Origin: Gammaproteobacteria bacterium
GTDB lineage: Bacteria; Pseudomonadota; Gammaproteobacteria; SZUA-229
Length of the DNA stretch: 5,193 nt
Reading direction: 5' to 3'
NCBI GenBank assembly: GCA_011321985.1
Contig: DROB01000469.1
Span: 1-5,193 of the forward strand
Every line of letters starts with the position of its first letter. Positions within the stretch are counted from its first letter, which is position 1. Below the pieces are notes generated by a model that searched no databases, had not been told where the DNA came from, and was given only the letters and a program-made list of their open reading frames with translations. The position numbers and the translations under genes were made by a program. This document shows, piece by piece, positions 1 through 5,193 of the stretch.

Positions 1-42
1 GAAGAGATGGCCCGACCTGAGACTGATGATGATTGGGATTAA
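1..42 (+). CDS. 3' end of an upstream gene (13 codons, product unknown)
   Basis: Frame 1 is open from the window edge to a TAA at 40-42 and reads EEMARPETDDDWD. This is an acidic, hydrophilic tail of the sort often seen at protein C-termini. The control region of the nap-like cluster begins directly after it, which fits a gene ending here. Thirteen codons are too few to identify a family, and an open frame of this length can arise by chance, so the call rests on position and composition only. Confidence 0.35.
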   Translation, partial: EEMARPETDDDWD

Positions 43-86
43 TGACATCACGTCAGAGTATGGAAGCATTTTCCATCTGATAAATA

Positions 87-100
87 TTGATTCATATCAA
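87..100 (+). promoter_or_regulatory. FNR/Crp-family binding site, upstream box
   Basis: The sequence is TTGAT-TCAT-ATCAA, a perfect match to the FNR consensus TTGAT-N4-ATCAA. Its centre is at 93.5, 29 bp upstream of the centre of a second perfect box. If transcription starts near 164, this box sits at about -70.5, a position from which FNR can contact the alpha subunit of RNA polymerase. Related regulators such as ANR or some DNR proteins read the same motif, so the exact regulator is not fixed by sequence. Confidence 0.8.
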
Positions 101-115
101 TTTTATTGCCCGGTC

Positions 116-129
116 TTGATATATATCAA
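116..129 (+). promoter_or_regulatory. FNR/Crp-family binding site, promoter-proximal box
   Basis: The sequence is TTGAT-ATAT-ATCAA, a second perfect FNR consensus. Its centre at 122.5 lies exactly 41.5 bp upstream of position 164, the start point predicted from the -10-like hexamer at 152-157. This is the canonical class II activation geometry. It implies anaerobic induction of the di-haem cytochrome and the genes behind it. An alternative is that the upstream box activates a start near 135, in which case this box would cover the -10 region and repress. Confidence 0.8.
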
Positions 130-151
130 TTGTGTTTTCAGGTTAACCACA

Positions 152-157
152 TAACAT
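152..157 (+). promoter_or_regulatory. Candidate -10 element, start point near 164
   Basis: TAACAT matches the TATAAT consensus at four of six positions, including the important first TA and last T. It lies at -12 to -7 relative to position 164, the start point that puts the FNR box at 116-129 at -41.5. No good -35 hexamer is expected at a class II activated promoter. The spacer contains the 8-bp palindrome GGTTAACC at 141-148, whose meaning is unknown. The start point is inferred, not observed. Confidence 0.5.
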
Positions 158-180
158 GATTCCATCATTTTCCCCCACCA

Positions 181-186
181 AAGGAG
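181..186 (+). promoter_or_regulatory. Shine-Dalgarno that fixes the cytochrome start at 195
   Basis: AAGGAG ends 8 bases before the ATG at 195, near-ideal spacing. The alternative in-frame ATG at 156 has no such sequence ahead of it and overlaps the predicted -10 element. Starting at 195 also places the signal peptide directly at the N-terminus. The start at 195 is therefore preferred. Confidence 0.85.
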
Positions 187-194
187 AGTCAATA

Positions 195-848
195 ATGCCC
201 ACCAAACGTGTCCAGCTCGGCCTAGTGCTGCTCTATTCCGGGTTGCTTACAGCGATGAGTTCTTCAGCCTATGGTGCTGATGACAAAATAATAAAAAAAG
301 GTCAACAGCTCTACAACCAGAACTGCTCGGTATGCCACCAGGCAGATGCTATCGGCAAACCGGGTTTTGCACCTTCTCTGACAAATCCGGAACTGTTAAG
401 TATCTCATCCGACAAGTTCTTTGAAGGCACCATCCGGGATGGGCGCGTCGGTACCGGTATGCCGCCTTTCTCCCATCTGGGCAGGAAAAACATCAAAGCC
501 ATCGTCGCCTTTCTGAAATCACACGCGAAATTACCCAACCGATCAAAAGAAGTTGCAGCACAGCCTGACAGCCACGGTGATGAGCGTCTCGGCAAGCAAT
601 GGTTTGATGATATCTGCTCCACCTGCCACGGTGAGAACGGTGACGGCTATGCTGCCGGAAGTACCGGAACCGCCATCGGTAAAGCCGGTTTCCAGAGCAA
701 GGTTTCGGATGGCTTCATCCGCGAGACCATAAAACATGGTCGCTCCAATACACGCATGCTCGGCTTCAGTGATTCGACCGGCCTGGCAAACCTGAGTGAT
801 CAGGAAATCGACGATGTCATCAGCTATATGCGCACACTGGTCAAATAA
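195..848 (+). CDS. Periplasmic di-haem c-type cytochrome, c4-like
   Basis: A 217-residue exported electron carrier. The N-terminus is a Sec signal peptide (basic MPTKR, hydrophobic core to about residue 20, likely cleavage after A-Y-G or A-Y-G-A near 27/28). Two tandem class I cytochrome c domains follow. Haem 1 attaches at C44-S-V-C47-H48, with Met89 in G-T-G-M-P-P-F as likely sixth ligand. Haem 2 attaches at C141-S-T-C144-H145, with Met188 in T-R-M-L-G-F as likely ligand. Length and layout fit the cytochrome c4 group. This differs from NapB, which is smaller and has bis-His haems. The gene ends 28 bp before the napA-like gene and shares its FNR-type promoter, so it is probably an electron partner of that enzyme. 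Direction of electron flow and direct contact are inference. The start at 195 is chosen for its Shine-Dalgarno; starting at 156 would add 13 residues. Confidence 0.88.
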   Translation: MPTKRVQLGLVLLYSGLLTAMSSSAYGADDKIIKKGQQLYNQNCSVCHQADAIGKPGFAPSLTNPELLSISSDKFFEGTIRDGRVGTGMPPFSHLGRKNIKAIVAFLKSHAKLPNRSKEVAAQPDSHGDERLGKQWFDDICSTCHGENGDGYAAGSTGTAIGKAGFQSKVSDGFIRETIKHGRSNTRMLGFSDSTGLANLSDQEIDDVISYMRTLVK

Positions 849-876
849 GCTGCCCCAAATTTAGGAGATAGATTCA

Positions 877-3597
877 ATGAAACGTATAAAAATAAATCGA
901 CGCAATTTCATGAAAGGCAGCGCCTTTATCACAAGTTCAGCGACCGGTGCAGGTCTGATGGTGGGCAATAATCCGGAGCTGGAGGCCGCCACCTCAAACG
1001 ACAGTGCAACCCGAACCACAGCATTGGCACAGTGCCCGTACTGCGGCGTGGGTTGTGGTACCGTTATCCAGGTCGAGAACGGCAAGATCGTTTCCATGCG
1101 ACCGGATAAAGACCACCCGACTAATTTCGGTCTGCAATGCATCAAAGGGTTGACTGCCGCCGAACCGATCTATGTCGATCGCATGGAAGGCGATTCCTAT
1201 GTACGAAAAGATGTGTGGGAAGAATGGAATAAACCCGGGCATGGAGACCTCGAATATACCAGCAAGACAAAAGGATCATTCGATGAGGAACACTTTGTCC
1301 GTGTGCCTTATAAGGAAGCAGGCGAGATGGTTGACCACAAGATCGCCCATCTAGCCAAAAAATATACTGGCAACTCCGTCGCACTGTATGGCTCTGGCCA
1401 GCTCACTATGGAAGGCCAGTATCTGGAAAATTTATTCATGAAGGGCGTGCTGGGTTCAAACACCATCGAAGCCAACGCCCGCATGTGTATGACATCAGCG
1501 GTGACCGGCTACTTCGCCACACTGGGTTCGGATACACCGCCACTGGCTTACGAAGATATCGAACTGTGTGACATGATCATGCACTTCGGGCACAACGCAC
1601 GTGAATCACACCCTATCATTTTCTGGCGAGCTGCAGATCACAAGAAAAAATCAGATATCCCAACCGTGGTCGTCGATCCACGCCGCACCGGCACGGTGAT
1701 GGGTTATGAAGATATCAACCCGAAAAATTCAGTACACGTACCGATCCTCAACGGTGATATCAGTTTTCTTAACTCGATCGCGCACGTCCTGCTGAAAGAC
1801 CACAAAGATGTCATCGATTGGGATTTCGTCAAGGAACACACCACCGGCTGGAAAAAATATGTCGATACTGTTAAAGCCGAATATAGCCCGGAACAGGTCC
1901 AGGACCGCATGGGTGGCAAAAACCACGATGTATCTCCTGAACTGATCCGTAAAGTGGCAAGCATGTTTGCCGATGCCACACGTAAACGCCTGGCACGCAG
2001 TAAAGGTAAACACAACTCTGCAGTAAAAATGGGTGAACCTGGCAGTGACGGTTACGGTGGCGTTATCATCATGTGGGGCATCGGTTATAACCAGCACATC
2101 CACGGCCAGCACAACATTATTTCGATCATCAACCTGTTAACACTCACCGGTAACCTGGCGAAACCCGGCTGTGGCCCGTTCTCCATGACCGGCCAGCCCA
2201 ATGCCATGGGTGAACGTTTTACCGGTGGTCTGACCGGTCGTCTGCCCTTCAATGAACCACTGAAGAATGCCAAACACCGTGCACATATGGCCAAACACTG
2301 GCGTCTGCCTGAAAAGAACCTGATAAAGGCGATGAAAGCGTCGAATTCGGGCATGGCCATCGGTATGATGGAACGCGCATTAAAAGGTGATGTAAAAGCC
2401 ATGTTCCTGGTATATGCCACCCATATCGATCTACCCGATCAGGAAAACCTGGTTCGTCCGGCACTGATGAAAACCTTTAACGTGGTACAGGAGATCTACC
2501 GGCATGCCCCGAATAACCTGTATGCCGATGTCATCTTCCCCGCCGCGACCTGGGGTGAGGTCGATGGTGTCTACATCAGTTCAGAGCGCCGCATCAATAT
2601 CTGTGAGCAGGCAGCGATGCCACCGAAAGGCTGCTTGCCTGATCTCGACATGGTTATCGATAAAGCCAAAGGGATCGGTAAGCTGCTGGGACTGGATATG
2701 GATAAAGCCCTGCCCTATAAAAAAGGCAAGAACGGTTTTTATGACACCGAAGAAATCTTCCGCGATGTCTGCCGTGCATCCGAAGGCACCGATGCCGATC
2801 TGACCGGTATACTGGAGCGTGAGAAAGTCGATGGCCTCTCACCTTACGAACAACTCAAGGAGTTACGCGGCATCCAATGGCCAGCTCCTACCTACTCCAT
2901 CGCCAAAACCGGTGGCAGTAAACGCCGCTACATGATGCAGGAAGGTAACTGGAAGTCCAAACCTTACGGTTACTTCCGTACCAAAGATGGCAAGGTACAT
3001 ATAAAACTGTGCGAACAGGACTACAGCAAACGTGAAGAGATCACCAAAAAGCTGATGCAGTTTGGTACCAAAAAAGGTTTCTACGCCGTCGACAATATGG
3101 ACCTTCTCAAACAGGCGAGGGATATGGGCCTGACACCCGATCTACCCGATGAAAAACATCGCGGTAAAAAGTGGGACAAGGTTCCGAAAGACAAATACCC
3201 TTACTGGTTCGGTCTGGGCGTGGTCTATGAGCACTTCCATACCGCTAAATCGAACCGCAGCCCGACCACACGCCGACTGGTCCCCGAGATGTATGTCGAG
3301 ATGCATCCAGAAGATGCAAAAGATCTGGGCATCAAAGACGGCGATAAAGTCCGCGTAGTCACCCGTCGCGGTCAACTGGAAGCACGCGCACAGGTAGGTA
3401 CCAACAGCCTGGTCAAACCGGCACGTAACAACGTGCCTCGTGGTTACATGTTCGGCCCATGGAATCTGTCAGTTGCCGACAGTGCGGTTCCCGAGAAGAA
3501 CAAGTGGTTGGCAAACCGCGTAACCAATCGCGCCTATGACCCGGTTTCTGGCCAGGTGGACTTCAAAAAATCCGCTGCACGGATCGAAAAGATCTGA
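877..3597 (+). CDS. napA: Periplasmic molybdopterin oxidoreductase, divergent NapA/NasA family (nitrate reductase-like)
   Basis: A 906-residue catalytic subunit of the bis-MGD molybdenum family, probably reducing nitrate in the periplasm. AGGAGA at 863-868 supports the start. A Tat signal (R8-R9-N-F-M-K) precedes likely cleavage near residues 37-39. One [4Fe-4S] cluster is bound by C53, C56, C60 and C88. The molybdenum ligand is C204 in A-R-M-C-M-T-S-A-V, followed by the Met typical of nitrate reductases rather than the His of formate dehydrogenases. The G-P-F-S-M-T-G-Q-P-N-A-M-G cofactor segment is at 433-445 and a NapA-like C-terminal domain spans about 775-906, ending D-F-K-K-S-A-A-R-I-E-K-I. 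Oddities: residues 405-410 read N-Q-H-I-H-G where NapA has N-Q-H-T-R-G; several stretches look like assimilatory NasA (V-V-V-D-P-R-R-T, P-N-A-M-G); and it is longer than the roughly 830-residue E. coli NapA, with Lys-rich insertions near 371-394 and 711-772. Family is secure, substrate is not. Confidence 0.85.
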   Translation: MKRIKINRRNFMKGSAFITSSATGAGLMVGNNPELEAATSNDSATRTTALAQCPYCGVGCGTVIQVENGKIVSMRPDKDHPTNFGLQCIKGLTAAEPIYVDRMEGDSYVRKDVWEEWNKPGHGDLEYTSKTKGSFDEEHFVRVPYKEAGEMVDHKIAHLAKKYTGNSVALYGSGQLTMEGQYLENLFMKGVLGSNTIEANARMCMTSAVTGYFATLGSDTPPLAYEDIELCDMIMHFGHNARESHPIIFWRAADHKKKSDIPTVVVDPRRTGTVMGYEDINPKNSVHVPILNGDISFLNSIAHVLLKDHKDVIDWDFVKEHTTGWKKYVDTVKAEYSPEQVQDRMGGKNHDVSPELIRKVASMFADATRKRLARSKGKHNSAVKMGEPGSDGYGGVIIMWGIGYNQHIHGQHNIISIINLLTLTGNLAKPGCGPFSMTGQPNAMGERFTGGLTGRLPFNEPLKNAKHRAHMAKHWRLPEKNLIKAMKASNSGMAIGMMERALKGDVKAMFLVYATHIDLPDQENLVRPALMKTFNVVQEIYRHAPNNLYADVIFPAATWGEVDGVYISSERRINICEQAAMPPKGCLPDLDMVIDKAKGIGKLLGLDMDKALPYKKGKNGFYDTEEIFRDVCRASEGTDADLTGILEREKVDGLSPYEQLKELRGIQWPAPTYSIAKTGGSKRRYMMQEGNWKSKPYGYFRTKDGKVHIKLCEQDYSKREEITKKLMQFGTKKGFYAVDNMDLLKQARDMGLTPDLPDEKHRGKKWDKVPKDKYPYWFGLGVVYEHFHTAKSNRSPTTRRLVPEMYVEMHPEDAKDLGIKDGDKVRVVTRRGQLEARAQVGTNSLVKPARNNVPRGYMFGPWNLSVADSAVPEKNKWLANRVTNRAYDPVSGQVDFKKSAARIEKI

Positions 3598-3604
3598 TGG
3601 AGCG

Positions 3605-3686
3605 GTCATTGTGAGTCAAGCGTGGTAATCTCGTACAGGGCATCGTATCTTTACAGAACAGATTGCCACGCTGCACTCGCAATGAC
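3605..3686. repeat. Imperfect inverted repeat (82 bp) between napA-like and napG-like genes
   Basis: Left arm 3605-3631 begins GTCATTGTGAGT and ends TAATCT. Right arm 3660-3686 is its reverse complement at 23 of 27 positions, with a 28-base loop. Two of the mismatches are T/C differences that G-U pairing in RNA could tolerate. The arms resemble the GTCATTGCGAG...GGCAATCT palindromic repeats scattered in many bacterial genomes, which suggests a small non-autonomous mobile repeat (REP- or MITE-like); this resemblance is from memory. In RNA it would fold into a long hairpin 28 bases ahead of napG. There is no U-tract directly after it, so it is not an obvious terminator. The right arm also creates a spurious upstream extension of the napG frame, starting at 3663. 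Confidence 0.8.
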
Positions 3687-3713
3687 ATTATTAATGAAAA
3701 TTTTTTGGGCATC

Positions 3714-4298
3714 ATGAAACGCAGACGATTTCTAAAAGTAACCGGTGTCAGCATGGTCGCATTAGCCCAGACCATGCTTGCCCCAACGGCGGGTCATGCT
3801 GCGACAAACAGATCCTCATTGCGTTACCTGCGCCCACCCGGTGCATTGCCTGAAGAGGAATTTTTAAGTCGTTGCATCCACTGTGGTCAATGTGGTGAAG
3901 CCTGCCCTAATCGATGCATCAATTATTTTGAGCTCGAAAATAGTCTGTCTTCCATCGATACTCCATATATTATCCCACGTGAAAAAGCCTGTATCCTGTG
4001 CATGAAATGCGGTGATGTCTGCCCGACCGGTGCGATTCAGAAAGTCAGATACGAGATCGAAGACATACTGGAAAAAGTTGACATGGGAAAAGCCGTGGTC
4101 GATAAACAACTGTGTTTATCGTGGCAGGGGAAATCCTGCGGTGTATGTTACCGTGCCTGCAAATTACCCGATGTCGCTATCAACGTAGGTTATATGGAAC
4201 AACCTACAATATTAGATAACTGTATTGGCTGTGGTTTATGCGAGCGTTCGTGCATACAGATACCTCAGGCGATCAAGATCTTACCCAGACAATCATGA
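3714..4298 (+). CDS. napG: NapG-like Tat-exported ferredoxin, four [4Fe-4S] clusters
   Basis: A 194-residue periplasmic iron-sulfur protein that, with NapH, passes electrons from quinol toward the Nap enzyme. The N-terminus carries a Tat signal (R3-R4-R5-F-L-K, hydrophobic stretch to A-G-H-A-A near 30). R-P-P-G-A at 40-44 is typical of NapG/MauM proteins. Four cysteine groups follow: C54/57/60/64, C93/96/99/103, C134 with C142/145/149 (Q-G-K-S-C-G-V-C-Y-R-A-C), and C170/173/176/180. The third group has the NapG-specific spacing. The protein ends just after I-K-I-L-P, so it lacks the C-terminal tail of roughly 25-30 residues found in E. coli NapG. The ATG at 3714 is chosen because it puts the Tat motif at the N-terminus. 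The longer frame from 3663 runs back into the inverted repeat. Only GGG at 3707-3709 resembles a ribosome site, so translation may be weak or depend on the upstream structure. Confidence 0.88.
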   Translation: MKRRRFLKVTGVSMVALAQTMLAPTAGHAATNRSSLRYLRPPGALPEEEFLSRCIHCGQCGEACPNRCINYFELENSLSSIDTPYIIPREKACILCMKCGDVCPTGAIQKVRYEIEDILEKVDMGKAVVDKQLCLSWQGKSCGVCYRACKLPDVAINVGYMEQPTILDNCIGCGLCERSCIQIPQAIKILPRQS

Positions 4299-4319
4299 AT
4301 ATCAAAAAACGAATAGTAA

Positions 4320-4399
4320 CCGCAGAGGTGCTGAGACACAGAGGAAAACAATTTTTATTTAATAATAAAAAATCTCTGCGTCCCGGTGTCTCTACAGCG
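4320..4399. repeat. Imperfect inverted repeat (80 bp) between napG-like and napH-like genes
   Basis: Left arm 4320-4344 begins CCGCAGAGG and ends ACACAGAGG. Right arm 4374-4399 begins CTCTGCGTC and ends CTACAGCG; its reverse complement pairs with the left arm imperfectly, with several G-U compatible positions and small gaps. Inside, an A/T stem (4351-4359 with 4364-4373, loop TAAT) continues the fold, so nearly the whole element can form one long hairpin. The CCGCAGAGG...CTCTGCG arms resemble another family of dispersed palindromic repeats found in diverse bacteria, recalled rather than searched. It differs in sequence from the repeat before napG. It might stabilise or process the mRNA, or be neutral. 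Confidence 0.7.
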
Positions 4400-4416
4400 A
4401 AAGAAAACTAACAGTA

Positions 4417-5193
4417 ATGGCAATCAAAGCAGTAAAACCGTTTTTTCTTTGGAAACACCTCAATAAATTTCGTTGGGTGACATTGTCTATCGTATTTGCG
4501 ATGTTGATCTTCCTGCCTTACGCCCATGTCTATCAGACATTTGAAGCGGCCCATGCCTACGATCTACTGGCCAGGCCTGAAAAGCAGCTTTACGATACCA
4601 TGGAAACCCTCACCTCTCCTTTTATCAATGATATCGAAGATGACCTCGATACGGTCAAAGGCAATACCTGGTCAGGCACATTTTTTGGCTTGCAATTAAG
4701 TGATCCCCTGGCGGCAGTCGGCCAGATCTTCGCCAGCAAGGCATTTTACCTACCCTTCCTGTTGACGGCACTGATTCCGATTGTCTTCACTTTGATATTC
4801 GGACGGTTTTTCTGTGGATGGATATGTCCGGCTACTTTTATCTATGAATTGAATACCAATGTAGCCGCAGGCTTGCGCCGTGCCGGTTTGAAAACGGGTA
4901 ATCGACGTTTTGATCACCGTATCAAATATCTGGTACTTGCCATCGGCCTGGTCTTGTCTGCGATCAGTGGTTCTGTGCTGGTCGCTGGTGTTTATCCCCC
5001 TGCTATCGTGGGCCGTGAGATCTATTACGCTATAGCCATCGGTGGTTTTGGTGCAGGATCAATATTTTTTGTCGGTACCCTGTTATTCGACCTGTTAGTC
5101 GCACGCCGGGGATTCTGCCGATACCTTTGTCCGGGTGGAGCTTTGTATTCATTGCTTGGGCGTTTTCGTTTGATCCGCATCCAGCGTATCGTA
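4417..5193 (+). CDS. napH: NapH-like membrane quinol dehydrogenase component (3' end outside window)
   Basis: The frame is open from ATG 4417 to the window edge (259 codons, no stop). NapH proteins sit in the inner membrane and, with NapG, are thought to oxidise quinol. Visible hydrophobic segments lie at about 21-36, 112-129, 170-190 and 205-228. Two conserved C-x3-C-P motifs are present: C133-G-W-I-C137-P and C234-R-Y-L-C238-P-G-G-A-L-Y, the hallmark pair of NapH. The C-terminal ferredoxin cysteines expected in this family would lie beyond the window. The segment between the first hydrophobic stretch and L-S-D-P-L (about 37-98) is around 40 residues longer than in E. coli NapH, from memory, and is rich in acidic residues. 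The ATG follows the inverted repeat by 17 bases, without a clear Shine-Dalgarno (A-rich GAAAGAAAAC is the nearest purine run). Confidence 0.88.
   Translation, partial: MAIKAVKPFFLWKHLNKFRWVTLSIVFAMLIFLPYAHVYQTFEAAHAYDLLARPEKQLYDTMETLTSPFINDIEDDLDTVKGNTWSGTFFGLQLSDPLAAVGQIFASKAFYLPFLLTALIPIVFTLIFGRFFCGWICPATFIYELNTNVAAGLRRAGLKTGNRRFDHRIKYLVLAIGLVLSAISGSVLVAGVYPPAIVGREIYYAIAIGGFGAGSIFFVGTLLFDLLVARRGFCRYLCPGGALYSLLGRFRLIRIQRIV

Noticed and set aside
54..79. Bulged hairpin (CAG-ATGGAA pairing with TTCCAT-CTG) after the upstream gene's stop, considered as a terminator.
   Set aside because: The stem is A/T-rich with a 3-base bulge and no T-run follows, so a Rho-independent terminator is not supported.
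141..148. Perfect 8-bp palindrome GGTTAACC in the promoter spacer, considered as an operator.
   Set aside because: It is short, occurs once, and matches no regulator motif I can name with confidence.
156..194. N-terminal extension of the cytochrome from the ATG at 156.
   Set aside because: It overlaps the predicted -10 element, lacks a ribosome site, and would put 13 residues ahead of a normal signal peptide, while 195 has a strong Shine-Dalgarno.
1729..2112. Antisense open frame of 127 codons within the napA-like gene.
   Set aside because: It is a shadow of a strongly supported coding frame, with no recognisable domain or convincing start context. The same holds for the other overlapping antisense and out-of-frame stretches in 311-4109.
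877..3597. Formate dehydrogenase alpha subunit, suggested by Q-H-I-H-G at 406-410.
   Set aside because: The molybdenum ligand is followed by Met (C204-M205), not the His of formate dehydrogenases, and the C-terminal domain and NapG/NapH neighbours point to the nitrate reductase group.
3663..3713. N-terminal extension of napG from the ATG at 3663.
   Set aside because: The extension is translated from the right arm of the inverted repeat and would bury the Tat motif 17 residues inside the protein.

Overview
The window holds most of a nap-type respiratory gene cluster, all on the + strand. The order is: a di-haem c-type cytochrome (195-848), a large Tat-exported molybdopterin oxidoreductase of the NapA/NasA family (877-3597), a NapG-like periplasmic ferredoxin with four [4Fe-4S] motifs (3714-4298), and a NapH-like membrane protein (4417 to the window end, incomplete). 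The A-G-H order resembles the napAGHBFLD clusters of Epsilonproteobacteria. However, base composition near 50% GC by eye, codon use, the FNR-type boxes and the intergenic repeats look more like a proteobacterium, plausibly a facultatively anaerobic gammaproteobacterium. That placement is inference only.

Region by region: 1-42 reads as the last 13 codons of an upstream gene. The stretch 43-194 is a control region with two perfect TTGAT-N4-ATCAA boxes (87-100 and 116-129), a possible -10 element at 152-157 and a strong Shine-Dalgarno at 181-186. The cytochrome and napA-like genes are 28 bp apart. The gaps before napG (116 bp) and napH (118 bp) are each largely filled by an imperfect inverted repeat of about 80 bp, the two unrelated to each other (3605-3686 and 4320-4399).

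Working model: NapH, probably a membrane quinol dehydrogenase component, and the ferredoxin NapG take electrons from the quinol pool. Electrons then pass, directly or through the di-haem cytochrome, to the molybdoenzyme in the periplasm. FNR-like activation would switch the cluster on without oxygen.

The main oddity is that the molybdoenzyme is not a standard NapA. It keeps the Cys-Met pair at molybdenum and the NapA-like C-terminus. It has His where NapA normally has Arg in the Q-H-T-R-G segment, has several NasA-like stretches, and carries lysine-rich insertions. Its partner cytochrome looks like a tandem class I (c4-like, His/Met) protein rather than NapB. Nitrate is the default substrate guess but is not secured by the sequence.
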